A stretch of DNA of 64,000 nucleotides from Qipengyuania pelagi (GTDB taxonomy: Bacteria > Pseudomonadota > Alphaproteobacteria > Sphingomonadales > Sphingomonadaceae): the NCBI RefSeq assembly GCF_009827295.1, contig NZ_WTYD01000001.1, positions 1,054,001 to 1,118,000 on the forward strand. The letters are read 5' to 3'. The notes beneath the pieces were generated by a model. It was not told the origin of the DNA. It saw only the letters and a list, made by a program, of their open reading frames with translations, and ran no database searches. Of this stretch, positions 23,871 through 33,163 are shown in pieces. Positions within the stretch are counted from its first letter, which is position 1; each line of letters opens with the position of its first letter. The position numbers and the translations under genes were made by a program.

Positions 23871-24992
23871 ATGCCCGATCTCTTCGAAAATCCCATCGGC
23901 CTCGACGGTTTCGAATTCGTCGAATTCTGCGCTCCTGAAAAAGGGATGGTCGAACCGGTCTTCGAAGCGATGGGGTTCAGCCATGTGGCAGACCACCGTT
24001 CGAAGGATGTGCAATTGTGGCGCCAGGGCCGCATCAACCTGATCGTCAATTACGAACCGAAGAGCGCGGCGTGGTTCTTCGCGCGCGAACACGGCCCCTC
24101 TGCCTGCGGAATGGGCTTCCGCGTCAAGAACGCGGCCAAGGCCTATGATGAATTGCTCGCGCGGGGCGCAGAGCCGGTGTCGGTCGAAACGGGGCCGATG
24201 GAACTGCGCATTCCTGCAATCCGTGGGATCGGCGGCGCTATCGTCTATCTGATCGACCGTTACGAAAACGAGGATGGTCAGGGTCTTTCGATCTACGACA
24301 TCGATTTCGAATATCGCGACGGTGTGGAACGCCATCCCGAGGGCGCCGGGTTCAATGTCATCGATCACCTGACCCACAACGTCTACAACGGACGGATGAA
24401 ATACTGGGCCGATTATTACGAGACCCTGTTCAATTTCCGCGAGATCCGCTTCTTCGACATCAAGGGCGAGTATACTGGCCTGACCTCCAAGGCGCTGACC
24501 GCACCCGATGGCAAGATCCGCATCCCGCTCAATGAAGAAGGCGAAGGCGGCAAGGGCCAGATCGAGGAGTTCCTCAAGGAATTCAACGGTGAAGGCATCC
24601 AACACATCGCGCTCATCTGCGACGATCTCGTCAAGGCGTGGGACCGGTTGAAGGAATTCGGCGTGCCCTTCATGACCGCGCCGCCCGAAACCTATTACGA
24701 GATGCTGCCCGAACGCCTGCCCGATCACGGCGAGCCGGTCGATGAATTGAAGGCACGCGGCATCCTGCTGGACGGGACCACCGAGGGCGGCCAGCCCCGC
24801 CTGCTTCTCCAGATCTTCGCCGAAGCGCAGGTCGGCCCGGTCTTCTTCGAGTTCATCCAGCGCAAGGGCGATGAAGGCTTCGGCGAAGGCAATTTCAAAG
24901 CCCTGTTCGAAAGCATGGAGCGCGATCAGATCAAGCGCGGCACCCTGTCTGTCGAACAGGCGAAAACCGTCGAAGCGGAGCCGGCGGAATGA
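23871..24992 (+). CDS. hpd: 4-hydroxyphenylpyruvate dioxygenase
   Basis: HPPD converts 4-hydroxyphenylpyruvate to homogentisate in tyrosine breakdown. The 373-residue protein has two vicinal-oxygen-chelate halves. The iron ligands can be placed as His in [12 protein letters not shown], His in [10 protein letters not shown] and Glu in [22 protein letters not shown] 23871 follows AGAGGATCTCCC. It is controlled by an operator-bearing promoter and overlaps the next gene as ATGA. Homogentisate dioxygenase and the later genes of the pathway are not here. Confidence 0.96.
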   Translation: MPDLFENPIGLDGFEFVEFCAPEKGMVEPVFEAMGFSHVADHRSKDVQLWRQGRINLIVNYEPKSAAWFFAREHGPSACGMGFRVKNAAKAYDELLARGAEPVSVETGPMELRIPAIRGIGGAIVYLIDRYENEDGQGLSIYDIDFEYRDGVERHPEGAGFNVIDHLTHNVYNGRMKYWADYYETLFNFREIRFFDIKGEYTGLTSKALTAPDGKIRIPLNEEGEGGKGQIEEFLKEFNGEGIQHIALICDDLVKAWDRLKEFGVPFMTAPPETYYEMLPERLPDHGEPVDELKARGILLDGTTEGGQPRLLLQIFAEAQVGPVFFEFIQRKGDEGFGEGNFKALFESMERDQIKRGTLSVEQAKTVEAEPAE

Positions 24993-25567
24993 CCAACCAG
25001 GCCCCCCACCCCATCAAGCTCGGCGGCGTCCACCATGCGGCCTATCGCTGCAAGGATGCGAAGGAGACCGTCGAATGGTACGGCAAGGTCCTGGGCATGG
25101 ATTACACCACCGCCTTTGCCGAGGATCACGTTCCCTCGACCGGGGATTACGATCCCTATATGCACGTTTTCCTCGACGCGGGTAACGGCAACATCCTCGC
25201 TTTCTTCGAACTGCCCAACCAGAAGGATATGGGCCGCGACGAGAACACGCCGCAATGGGTCCAGCATCTCGCCTTCGAGGTCGCAAGCGAGGAGGAATTG
25301 CTGGCGGCGAAGGACCATGTCGAAAGCCTTGGCATCGACGTACTCGGCCCGACGCATCACGGCATTTTCAAATCGATCTATTTCTTCGACCCCAACGGTC
25401 ACCGCGTCGAATTGGCGACCGATATCGGCACGGACGAGCAATATGCCGAGCTCAAGCGTGTCGCGCCGGTTATGCTTGAGGAATGGAGCGAAACGAAGAC
25501 TGCGCCGAAACACGCGGACTGGCTCCACGAGATCGCGCGCAAGGAAAACGCCGCCAAATCGGCCTGA
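24989..25567 (+). CDS. VOC-family (glyoxalase/dioxygenase fold) protein coupled to hpd
   Basis: The 192 residues contain the paired beta-alpha-beta modules of the vicinal oxygen chelate fold. Candidate metal ligands are His in [10 protein letters not shown], His in VQHLAFEV and Glu in [11 protein letters not shown]. The ATGA overlap with hpd shows shared translation and hints at a role in aromatic or tyrosine catabolism, perhaps as an extradiol-type dioxygenase or isomerase. The substrate cannot be read from sequence. Confidence 0.8.
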   Translation: MTNQAPHPIKLGGVHHAAYRCKDAKETVEWYGKVLGMDYTTAFAEDHVPSTGDYDPYMHVFLDAGNGNILAFFELPNQKDMGRDENTPQWVQHLAFEVASEEELLAAKDHVESLGIDVLGPTHHGIFKSIYFFDPNGHRVELATDIGTDEQYAELKRVAPVMLEEWSETKTAPKHADWLHEIARKENAAKSA

Positions 25568-25581
25568 CCTCAAGGACCACC

Positions 25582-25641
25582 TTTCCCTCGTTTCGGAACC
25601 GCGACGGGTTTCTGCCCGTTATGCGCCCTAAACGAGGGAAA
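25582..25641 (+). promoter_or_regulatory. 5'-UTR hairpin that sequesters the mscS ribosome binding site
   Basis: TTTCCCTCGTTT at 25582-25593 is the exact complement of AAACGAGGGAAA at 25630-25641. The second arm contains the only ribosome binding site of the next gene, GAGGGAA at 25634-25640, 5 nt before ATG 25646. Inside the loop a second hairpin ACGGG-N6-CCCGT (25603-25618) is nested. The element lies just after the VOC stop, so it could also slow transcription leaving the hpd operon, but it has no T-run. Confidence 0.6.
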
Positions 25642-25645
25642 ATTC

Positions 25646-26581
25646 ATGCAGGTCAGCCAGACGGCGGCTCAGGCAGCTGACGCCACAGCACATTCCACAT
25701 CCGCGACGAGTGTCGATACCGTTGCCACCTTGCAGGACCAATTGGTCGGGATGGGCGAAGGGTTCGTCCGCGCCCTGCCCGGCCTTGCCATCGCGCTCGT
25801 CGTTCTCCTCGTCACATGGATCGTGGCGCGGTTCGCCGCTCGCATCGCCGACCTGCTGATCGGCAAGACCGACGTCCGCCCCAGCCTCAAGAACCTCATC
25901 GACACGCTCGTCCGATTGGTCATCTGGATCATCGGAATTATGATCGCGGCGATCGTGGTTATGCCCGGCCTGACGCCCGCCAGCCTGTTTGCTGGGCTCG
26001 GCATCGGCGCGGTTGCGATCGGGTTCGCCTTTCAGGACATCTTCGAGAATTTCATGGCCGGCGTTCTGATCATGCTGCGTGAAAAGATGCGCATCGGCGA
26101 CATCATCGAGTGCGAGGGGATCGTTGGCAAGGTCGAGCATATTACTTTGCGCGAAACCCACGTTCGCAAACTCTCGGGCGAAGTCACACTCGTGCCGAAC
26201 TCGATGCTGTTCAAGAACCCGGTCGAGATCCTGACCGACGAGGTGAAGCGCCGCCACGAGGTCGTGGTCGGGGTAAGCTACGACACCAATCTCGATCACG
26301 CCGCCGATGTCATCCGCCGGGCGGTGGAGGGCGTGGAGGAAGTCGACAGCGAAAAGACGCTTGATATCTTCGCGCAGGAATTCAACGCGAGTTCGGTCGA
26401 TTTCCTCGTCCGCTGGTGGGCCGGCTCGACTCCCCGTTCCGGGTGGGAAAGCAAGGACAAAGTGGTCCGCGCGATCAAGGCTGGCCTGGACGATGCGGGT
26501 ATCGAAATTCCGTTCCCCTATGTCACCCATACCTTCAAGGAGAAAATTCCCTTGGGGAAGGATGTAGGCGAGGCCGCATAG
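25646..26581 (+). CDS. Small-conductance mechanosensitive channel, MscS family
   Basis: MscS channels release solutes when membrane tension rises. The 311 residues contain an extended N-terminus, three membrane helices (about 40-60, 80-105 and 110-140), the pore helix region FAGLGIGAVAIGFAFQDIFENFMAGVLIMLRE and the beta domain start IGDIIECEG..GKVEHITLRETHVR. The C-terminal domain fits MscS in length. Its ribosome binding site is buried in a 12-bp stem, so translation may be conditional. Confidence 0.92.
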   Translation: MQVSQTAAQAADATAHSTSATSVDTVATLQDQLVGMGEGFVRALPGLAIALVVLLVTWIVARFAARIADLLIGKTDVRPSLKNLIDTLVRLVIWIIGIMIAAIVVMPGLTPASLFAGLGIGAVAIGFAFQDIFENFMAGVLIMLREKMRIGDIIECEGIVGKVEHITLRETHVRKLSGEVTLVPNSMLFKNPVEILTDEVKRRHEVVVGVSYDTNLDHAADVIRRAVEGVEEVDSEKTLDIFAQEFNASSVDFLVRWWAGSTPRSGWESKDKVVRAIKAGLDDAGIEIPFPYVTHTFKEKIPLGKDVGEAA

Positions 26582-26725
26582 TCTGCCGGGCGGAGGGTCG
26601 GCGAACGTGAAATGATGGTGCGCCCGACGCGAAAGAGTGGGCACCTATATCGCTAGGACATCCGAAAAGTTCTTGCCTCTCGAAATGACGCGCCGCGGCG
26701 GCTGAACAGGAGATCTATCTCCCTG

Positions 26726-27670
26726 CTACAGGCCTCTCTTGAGCGTGCCCGGACGCATTTTGGCGTGACGCCTGGCGGTTCGCGCAGCCATTGCCAGGAA
26801 GTCGGCGACGAGGGGGGAGCGATCGTCGGTCCGGAATGCCAGAGCGATCGGTGCGCGCGGCGAGACGTCGGCGATGGTGCGATAGATGGTGCCCTCGCCC
26901 CGGATCGAGCCGACCGAGCGGGGCACCACCGCCACACCGAAACCGGCCGCGACCAAGGGAATGATCGAGGCGATCTGCGATGCTTCCTGGCCGAGCCGGG
27001 GGCTGAACCCCGCTTTGTGGCAGGCCGCCAGAACGCTGTCGTACAGGCCCGGCCCGATGTCGCGCGGAAACAGGATCAGCTCCTCGCCCGCAATGGCCGA
27101 AAGCGGCAGCGGGTCCTGATCCCCCAGCGCATGATCCGCCGGCAGCGCGATCACCATGTCCTCGTCGAGACACAGGCGGAGCGTCAGCAGATCGCCCTCC
27201 TCCGCCGGAGGACGGATGAAGGCGACATCCAGCCGCCCTTCGCGCAATCCCGCCAGCAGCGCGGGCGTATTGCTTTGTTCGGGCGAGAGCACGACGTCGG
27301 GATGCGCGGTGCGATAGGCCCGCATGATGATCGGGATGGCGGGGTGGAAATAGGTCGCCCCCGCAAAACCCAGCCGCAGCCGACCGCTATTGCCCGCCTG
27401 ATAACGGCGCGCCTCGGCCACCGCATCCTCCAGCCGCGCGACGATATCGATCGCCGCCGCCTGAAACTCCCGTCCGGCGGGGGTCAGTTCCACGCTGCGC
27501 GAATGCCGTATGAACAGCCGCGCGCCGATCGTCTCTTCGAGCTTGCGGATCTGCATGCTGAGCGGGGGCTGGCGAATCCCGATCTTTTCCGCCGCGCGCG
27601 TGAAATGCAGCTCCTGCGCCACGACAAGGAAGTAGCGCAGCCGGCGCAGATCTATGTCATCGAGTTTCAT
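26726..27670 (-). CDS. LysR-family transcriptional regulator next to poxB
   Basis: The 314-residue protein starts at ATG 27670, with AGGAG 9 nt upstream; ATG 27688 is an alternative without a site. The N-terminal winged helix-turn-helix reads [38 protein letters not shown]. The effector-binding domain follows from about residue 90 (GRLRLGFAG). It is divergent from poxB, with a perfect 10-bp inverted repeat over its own start, so it most likely controls poxB and itself. Confidence 0.93.
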   Translation of the reverse strand: MKLDDIDLRRLRYFLVVAQELHFTRAAEKIGIRQPPLSMQIRKLEETIGARLFIRHSRSVELTPAGREFQAAAIDIVARLEDAVAEARRYQAGNSGRLRLGFAGATYFHPAIPIIMRAYRTAHPDVVLSPEQSNTPALLAGLREGRLDVAFIRPPAEEGDLLTLRLCLDEDMVIALPADHALGDQDPLPLSAIAGEELILFPRDIGPGLYDSVLAACHKAGFSPRLGQEASQIASIIPLVAAGFGVAVVPRSVGSIRGEGTIYRTIADVSPRAPIALAFRTDDRSPLVADFLAMAARTARRHAKMRPGTLKRGL

Positions 27671-27696
27671 ATATGGATTCTCCTGCATCCATATAT
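27669..27696. promoter_or_regulatory. Perfect inverted repeat between LysR gene and poxB, likely operator
   Basis: ATATATGGAT at 27669-27678 and ATCCATATAT at 27687-27696 are complementary over 10 bp with an 8-bp spacer. The AT-rich dyad has the T-N11-A character of LysR sites and covers the start codon and ribosome binding site of the LysR gene, which would allow self-repression. Confidence 0.6.
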
Positions 27697-27767
27697 TGGA
27701 ACCTATGCCGCAGACTTTCTATCTTTCAAGCCAGAACGATCCTTCGACCAAATTGAGGAATTCTGTC

Positions 27768-29492
27768 ATGCCGATGACCGTCGCCGACCTGCTGGCCCAA
27801 ACCCTCGCCGATGCCGGCGTTGAACGGATATGGGGGGTTACGGGCGACAGCCTGAACGGCCTCAACGACAGCCTGAGGCGGCTCGGGCGGATCGAATGGA
27901 AGCATGTCCGCCATGAGGAAACCGCCGCGTTCGCCGCGGGGGCCGAAGCCGCCGTCACGGGGCAGCTCGCCGTGTGCGCGGGCAGCTGCGGGCCGGGCAA
28001 TCTCCATCTCATCAACGGCCTGTTCGACTGCCAGCGCAACCATGTGCCGGTGCTGGCGATCGCGGCGCATATCCCCTCCTCCGAAATCGGCCTTGGCTAT
28101 TTCCAGGAAACGCACCCGCAGGAACTGTTCCGCGAATGCTCCGATTTCGTCGAACTGGTCTCGAACCCGGCGCAATTGCCCGGCGTGCTCAACCGGGCAC
28201 TGAATACGGCGATCGGCAAGAACGGCGTCGCCGTTTTGGTGATCCCCGGCGATGTCGCGCTCGCCGCCGCGCCGGGCAAGGCGGCAGCCGTTCCGGCCCT
28301 GCCCGCCCCGCCCCGCATCCTGCCGTCCGACACGGAGATTGCCCGGCTCGCCGGACTTCTGAACGAAGGGGGTGCCATCACGATTCTGGCCGGCAGCGGC
28401 TGCGCGGGTCATCATGATGCCGTCGTCGCGCTCGCCGACCGGCTGAAGGCGCCGGTCGTCCATGCCCTGCGCGGCAAGGAACATGTCGAATGGGACAATC
28501 CCTTCGATGTCGGCATGACCGGGCTGATCGGCTTTTCCTCGGGCTATCACGCCATGGAGAATGCCGACACGATCGTCATGCTCGGCACCGACTTTCCCTA
28601 TCGCGCCTTTTATCCGAAGAGCGCGCGGATCGTTCAGATCGACCTCGATCCCGGCGCGCTCGGCCGCCGCGCGGCGCTGACGCAGGGGCTGGTGGGCGAT
28701 GTCGGCGAGACGATCGCCGCGCTCCTTCCGCATCTGAACGAGCGCAGCGAGCGGAGCTTTCTGGACGCGGCGCTGCGCCACTACCGCAAGGCGCGCGAAG
28801 GGCTGGACGCGCTGGCCGTGCCCGCCCCGGCGGGCCGTCCCATCCATCCGCAATATCTGGCGCGCCGGGTCAGCGAGCTGGCGACCGAAGACGCCATCTT
28901 CACCGCCGATGTCGGCACGCCAACGGTCTGGGCCGCGCGGTATCTCGAGATGAACGGTCAGCGCCGCCTGATCGGCTCGTTCAACCACGGATCGATGGCC
29001 AATGCGATGCTGCAGGCGATCGGCGCGCAGGCGGCGGCGCCGGAGCGGCAGGTCGTCTCGCTGTCGGGTGACGGCGGGTTCACCATGATGATGGGCGATT
29101 TTCTCAGCCTGTCGCAACTGAACCTTCCGGTGAAGGTCGTGGTCTTCAACAACGGCACGCTCGGTTTCGTGGCGATGGAGATGAAGGCGGGCGGCTATCT
29201 CGACACCGGCACCGATCTGCACAATCCGGACTTCGCCGCCGCCGCCGATGCGATGGGCATCAAGGGCATCCGCGTCGAGGATTCGGCGGAACTCGACGCG
29301 GCGCTGACAGAGGCCTTCGCCCATCCCGGGCCGGTGCTGGTCGACGTCGTGACCGCGAAGCAGGAACTCGTGATGCCGCCCAAGGTGCAGCTCGAACAGG
29401 CCAAGGGCTTCAGCCTCTATATGCTGAAGGCGATCATCAACGGGCGCGGCGACGAAGTGGTCGAACTGGCGCGCACCAATCTCAGGCTCTGA
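27768..29492 (+). CDS. poxB: Pyruvate:quinone oxidoreductase (pyruvate dehydrogenase, cytochrome type)
   Basis: PoxB oxidatively decarboxylates pyruvate to acetate and CO2 and passes electrons to the quinone pool at the membrane. The start at ATG 27768 is set by GAGGAA 7 nt upstream and gives 574 residues, the family length. The pyrimidine-domain Glu is in [14 protein letters not shown], and the thiamine-diphosphate motif [12 protein letters not shown] runs to VFNNGTLG. The C-terminus ([24 protein letters not shown]) matches the membrane-binding tail region of E. coli PoxB as I remember it. FAD is bound in the middle domain. The small FUSC-type gene follows after 2 bp. Confidence 0.93.
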   Translation: MPMTVADLLAQTLADAGVERIWGVTGDSLNGLNDSLRRLGRIEWKHVRHEETAAFAAGAEAAVTGQLAVCAGSCGPGNLHLINGLFDCQRNHVPVLAIAAHIPSSEIGLGYFQETHPQELFRECSDFVELVSNPAQLPGVLNRALNTAIGKNGVAVLVIPGDVALAAAPGKAAAVPALPAPPRILPSDTEIARLAGLLNEGGAITILAGSGCAGHHDAVVALADRLKAPVVHALRGKEHVEWDNPFDVGMTGLIGFSSGYHAMENADTIVMLGTDFPYRAFYPKSARIVQIDLDPGALGRRAALTQGLVGDVGETIAALLPHLNERSERSFLDAALRHYRKAREGLDALAVPAPAGRPIHPQYLARRVSELATEDAIFTADVGTPTVWAARYLEMNGQRRLIGSFNHGSMANAMLQAIGAQAAAPERQVVSLSGDGGFTMMMGDFLSLSQLNLPVKVVVFNNGTLGFVAMEMKAGGYLDTGTDLHNPDFAAAADAMGIKGIRVEDSAELDAALTEAFAHPGPVLVDVVTAKQELVMPPKVQLEQAKGFSLYMLKAIINGRGDEVVELARTNLRL

Positions 29493-29494
29493 CG

Positions 29495-29995
29495 GTGGCT
29501 GTCGTGACCGAAGATCGGGCGCGCGATCTGGCCTTCGTGCTGCGCTGTTCGGGCGCGGCGACCCTGTCCTTCGTGCTTGCGGGGGCCGTCGCGCTGCCAC
29601 ATCCGGTCTGGGCCGCGATCTCGGGGATCATCGTCGGCCAGGAGAAACTGGGCGACACGCGGCAGGCGACCATCGGGCGCTTCTTCGGCACGCTGGTCGG
29701 CGTGGGAATCGCGGTGGCGATCGGCATGCTGGGCGAATGGCTGGGCACGAGCATCATCGTCGAAATGACGATTGCCGTCGCGCTGGCCGCCGTGGCCGCG
29801 CGGCGATTCCCCTCGCTCAGGGTCTGCATGTGGACCTGCCCGCTCGTCTTCCTGACCGGCACGCCGGGTACGCCGCTCTGGGAAGCGGGCCTGTTCCGCG
29901 GCACGGAGGTGCTGCTGGGCGGGCTGGTGGGTGCCGTGCTGCATCTCCTGGCCGAACTTGTCATCGAACGGACATACGCTGGATCGAAGACCTAA
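29495..29995 (+). CDS. Small FUSC-like integral membrane protein
   Basis: A GTG start at 29495, 2 bp after the poxB stop, gives 166 residues with about five hydrophobic helices. HPVWAAISGIIVGQEKLGDTRQATIGRFFGTLVGVGIAVAIG is the signature of the fusaric acid resistance (FUSC/aromatic acid exporter) family, in one half-size copy without the cytoplasmic domain. It may act as an exporter subunit. Pairing with poxB suggests a link to acetate or acid stress, which is inference. Confidence 0.75.
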   Translation: MAVVTEDRARDLAFVLRCSGAATLSFVLAGAVALPHPVWAAISGIIVGQEKLGDTRQATIGRFFGTLVGVGIAVAIGMLGEWLGTSIIVEMTIAVALAAVAARRFPSLRVCMWTCPLVFLTGTPGTPLWEAGLFRGTEVLLGGLVGAVLHLLAELVIERTYAGSKT

Positions 29996-30231
29996 CGATG
30001 CGACAAATAGGCACACAGGCCATTCCTCAGCATGGGAGGGGTGGTGCCGCAGATCGTCAGCACCCCTCGCTTAGGGGGGAAAGTTCGATCCTAAGGGAAA
30101 TCGCCTGAACCAGCCGAGAAGGTAAGAGCGCAAGCCGGTTCTGTCGGCTTTCGACTATCGAAGCAATCTTTCCTCGAAGGCCTATCGGTCTTCAGAGCCG
30201 CATCAGCCAATTACCCGATCTGGGAGATTGG
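29996..30231. other. Gene-free stretch at the left end of the island, with an imperfect dyad at the recombinase start
   Basis: No gene is seen in these 236 bp. From 30207 to 30231 CCAATTACCC and GGGAGATTGG form an imperfect dyad (8 of 10 pairs) that contains the recombinase ribosome binding site GGGAG. The left attachment site of the island should be near here, but I found no copy of the tRNA-Arg 3' end. Confidence 0.4.
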
Positions 30232-30933
30232 ATGATGGCGGGCGGAACGGGCAAACCAACCTTTACCTGTAACAAAGCCGACAATCCGAAGCCTGCGGCG
30301 TATTTGCGTGTCAGCACCCAAAGGCAGGGGCAATCAGGGCTTGGTTTGGAAGCCCAGCGTAGCGCAATTGTGGCACTGATTGGCGACGTCGAGTTTATTG
30401 AGTTTATCGAGGTCGAAAGCGGCACGAAGGCATCCCGACCGCAGCTACAAGCTGCACTCGCTCATTGCAGAAAATCGAAGGCGCAGCTTGTAATTGCAAA
30501 ACTGGATAGGTTGGCTCGCAACGTTCATTTCATCAGTGGCCTTATGGAGAGTGGGGTCGATTTCGTCGCCGCCGACATGCCACAGGCAGACCGTTTCATG
30601 CTCCGTATCTTTGCTGCGATGGCCGAGGAGGAAGGGCGTAGGATCAGCGAGCGCACTAAGGCTGCTCTCCAGGCCGCAAAGTTGCGCGGCGTGCAGCTTG
30701 GTCGCCACGGCAAGGTTTTGGCACGGAAGAACAAGGAGGGAGCCGAACGGTTTGCAAGGCAAGTCTATTTACAGATGGTCGCACACGGCATCGAGCCAGA
30801 CGGGTCCCTGCAATCAACTGCAAATGCTCTCAACAGGGCAGGTGTAATTTCGAGAACTGGAGGGCATTGGTATCCCACTTCCGTTGCCCGGCTATTGGCT
30901 AGGCTTGATATTGATCGAAGCCTCAGTCGGTGA
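30232..30933 (+). CDS. Serine recombinase of the resolvase/invertase family
   Basis: The 233 residues carry the resolvase catalytic domain: AAYLRVSTQRQGQSGLGLEAQR with nucleophile Ser28, KLDRLARN, and FAAMAEEEGRRISERTKAALQAAK. A short C-terminal part (GGHWYPTSVARLLARL) is the DNA-binding helix-turn-helix. It is far shorter than large serine integrases, so it probably resolves or inverts DNA rather than integrating the island. It starts at ATG 30232 or 30235 next to a dyad and converges on the HNH gene. Confidence 0.9.
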   Translation: MMAGGTGKPTFTCNKADNPKPAAYLRVSTQRQGQSGLGLEAQRSAIVALIGDVEFIEFIEVESGTKASRPQLQAALAHCRKSKAQLVIAKLDRLARNVHFISGLMESGVDFVAADMPQADRFMLRIFAAMAEEEGRRISERTKAALQAAKLRGVQLGRHGKVLARKNKEGAERFARQVYLQMVAHGIEPDGSLQSTANALNRAGVISRTGGHWYPTSVARLLARLDIDRSLSR

Positions 30934-30951
30934 ACACAACTCGATGAAACC

Positions 30952-32166
30952 CTAGGGCGACATTTCTCGTCGCCGTTGGAGGTAGTCGGGGTTTGGCGGG
31001 CTGGCCTTTGGTTGTGCTAGTGAACTGCCATCAAAGGGACGCAACTTATCTGCCAAGACCTTATCTTGGTCCACATGATCCCAGTTCACACGGACGGTCA
31101 GATCATCTTCGATAAGGAGATGGCCTTGCTCGAAGGCTCGATCCACAAAAACCGACAAACAAATGCCATTGGCCGGGTCCAATCGGATTGATTGGTCGTG
31201 CCCCCAAGGAACGATATGAGATGCGATTAGATAAGATCGTGTTGCGATGCCAGTAAGCGCGCACCGCCAACCGTAGTTCTCTTTGACCTTTTTTGCGAAG
31301 ACCCTTTGAGCGCTGCCCCTAGTCTTGACGTTGGCTGTCGCGTCTGGGACTTCGTAATCACCCTCTTCAGTTTGGCGTTCAAGGGCCGAGACTTCTTCGT
31401 CGGAATACTCCGCTTCCTCAGCTGCGGCGTCTGAAGTGGGTTCAACAGTGTCGCTCAAATCTCCGTTGGTAGCCGGTTCATCGTTTTTCTCTGTCGGATC
31501 GCCAGCAGTAGGCGCGGTGGGTAGCCACGGATTGATCTTTCGAGAGTCGTCAAAAACCAGCGTTTGTTCGTCCACCAGAAGCTCCGAGGCGACGGCAGAC
31601 CTCGGAGACGTCTTAGCAACTAGTTCTTGCACTATTGGGGGAGCTAATTTGACATCAGCCCAATCAGCGCTCGGCCCGGGGGTGTCGACTAGGACGCGAA
31701 GATGGAGAACGTCCTCTTCCCCTACCCTTTTGACCGCGACTAGATACGGTTGCCCGAAGTCAGAAGAAATCAATGCATCGTATTCGGCATCCGCCTGTGC
31801 CGCATCCTTGTGATCTGGATTTCCCCTAATGGTCTCGATCGTCGTCTGGGAAGGAGTGGGCAACATTCTCCAAGGTGGAGGAGCTTTGTCTGTTGTAACC
31901 CATGAAAGGTGGGGGCGATCTGATGATCTCTTTAGGACCTCACCGGAAGCAGACCCGCCCGGCCACCGATAAGTTATGGATGCCTTGCCGCTCCCGACTG
32001 CAATCGACGGGAAAGCCGCTTGTAAGTCGTCAATGAAGTCAGGTCTGCGAGAAAGTTGTAGATAGTCCTTGGTGTAATGGGTGCCGGGCAATCGTCCGTA
32101 TGTCGCTCGATGCGCCGACAAGTTGAACCGAACGATCAGTATCCACTCAACCGGCAGAACGCTCAC
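30952..32166 (-). CDS. HNH endonuclease, likely restriction enzyme of the island
   Basis: The 404-residue protein has three parts. Residues 1 to about 205 are a globular region I do not recognise. About 210-280 is a long acidic, low-complexity linker. About 287-355 is an HNH nuclease: [17 protein letters not shown], then [19 protein letters not shown] with His317 and Asn333, as in the HNH_2 type. The start overlaps the stop of the Dam-type methylase as ATGA, so both are made together, the arrangement of a type II restriction pair. DNA specificity would lie in the N-terminal half. Role is inferred from context. Confidence 0.8.
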   Translation of the reverse strand: MSVLPVEWILIVRFNLSAHRATYGRLPGTHYTKDYLQLSRRPDFIDDLQAAFPSIAVGSGKASITYRWPGGSASGEVLKRSSDRPHLSWVTTDKAPPPWRMLPTPSQTTIETIRGNPDHKDAAQADAEYDALISSDFGQPYLVAVKRVGEEDVLHLRVLVDTPGPSADWADVKLAPPIVQELVAKTSPRSAVASELLVDEQTLVFDDSRKINPWLPTAPTAGDPTEKNDEPATNGDLSDTVEPTSDAAAEEAEYSDEEVSALERQTEEGDYEVPDATANVKTRGSAQRVFAKKVKENYGWRCALTGIATRSYLIASHIVPWGHDQSIRLDPANGICLSVFVDRAFEQGHLLIEDDLTVRVNWDHVDQDKVLADKLRPFDGSSLAQPKASPPNPDYLQRRREMSP

Positions 32167-33095
32167 AACGTTGCTCCGATCACCAACGCCTCTGGGGACT
32201 TGTGCGCCTCCACTTCTCTGCGGCTCTGGGCCGCCAACGCTCTATGGGTAGTGAACCCCACAATCTCATGCCTTGAGAATAGCTCTCTAACGACTTCAGT
32301 ATCCCGGTTGGACATGATCCAGCGCACACCTCGCTCACTCATCTCATCGCAGAGCGCCGCTAGTTCGATTAGATCGGCTAGCTCAAAGGTCTTCGCGGTG
32401 TATTTGTTGAACTTTGCTGTTGGCTCTTTCTCCACTCCTGGCTTTGAGAAAATAGGGAGATACGGCGGATCAAGGTAAACAAAATCTCCCGCTCCCGCCT
32501 GAGATATGACCTCGCGAAAATCTCGGTTCTCAATCGCAACACCTTCTAGTATCTTCGCAATCTCTCCAAGTTCGTCATCGCCGAACCCCTTAAAGGTGCG
32601 GTCTCCCCAAGGAACATTCATCGCACCGGTTTTTGAGTTTTCCCGCCATAGATGATTCCAAGACGTAGCATTGAGGTAGAGAAATCGAGCAGCCTTCTCG
32701 ATTGGATCAGTCGGTAGCTTGCTCCTCGTCTCGTAGTAGAACTCTTTGCTGTCGTTTTCTGCATACCAATCGAGCCGAGCAAAGAAGCCGGAGGGTTGAT
32801 CGCGCAATGCGATCCAAGCCGAAGTCAGATGTTCGTTTAGGTCAGCTAGGTACGCTGTTCCTTTGATTCTCGGCATTGAAGCAAGGAAGACGGCCCCACC
32901 CCCGAGAAAGGGCTCGAAATAATCTTGGATATCTATCGGGACATGTGGAAGGATGCGAGGCAGTAGCCTACTCTTGCCGCCAACCCAGCGAATGAACGGC
33001 TTTCGCGTTGGCTTGGCACCAGAGTGCAGAAGCAATTCAGATTGCTCGGCTCGTGTTTGGGGTCGGTTCATGCGGTTGCTGTCGGCTAGAGCCAT
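32163..33095 (-). CDS. D12-class DNA adenine N6-methyltransferase (Dam family)
   Basis: The enzyme transfers methyl groups from SAM to adenine N6. The alpha-class motif order is visible in 310 residues: [15 protein letters not shown] (residues 34-48) with the SAM-binding segment, [12 protein letters not shown] at 59-70, and catalytic DPPY at 209-212. Start is ATG 33095; ATG 33071 is possible. It lies 68 bp from and divergent to a second methyltransferase, and is coupled to the HNH nuclease, so it most likely protects the host against that nuclease. Confidence 0.93.
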   Translation of the reverse strand: MALADSNRMNRPQTRAEQSELLLHSGAKPTRKPFIRWVGGKSRLLPRILPHVPIDIQDYFEPFLGGGAVFLASMPRIKGTAYLADLNEHLTSAWIALRDQPSGFFARLDWYAENDSKEFYYETRSKLPTDPIEKAARFLYLNATSWNHLWRENSKTGAMNVPWGDRTFKGFGDDELGEIAKILEGVAIENRDFREVISQAGAGDFVYLDPPYLPIFSKPGVEKEPTAKFNKYTAKTFELADLIELAALCDEMSERGVRWIMSNRDTEVVRELFSRHEIVGFTTHRALAAQSRREVEAHKSPEALVIGATL

Positions 33096-33163
33096 TTTGC
33101 TCGGTGATATGGTGGGACGGTCCGCTTGAGTAACAAGCGAATGCCGTCAGGCACAGAGGTAAG

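Noticed and set aside
26617..26630. Partial resemblance to the tRNA-Arg 3' end (TGGTGCGCCCGACG versus TGGCGCACCCGACA) as a possible left attachment site
   Set aside because: Only 11 of 14 positions agree and the match stops there; integrase sites normally share an exact core of 15 bp or more, and the DNA between here and 30 kb is as GC-rich as the core genome.
27726..29600. Long minus-strand frame opposite poxB (624 codons)
   Set aside because: Antisense shadow of PoxB with Arg/Gly/Asp-rich, domain-free translation.
30089..30110. T-loop-like string with TTCGATCC near 30091-30098 as a tRNA fragment
   Set aside because: No acceptor or anticodon stem surrounds it and it does not match the tRNA-Arg at 36277.
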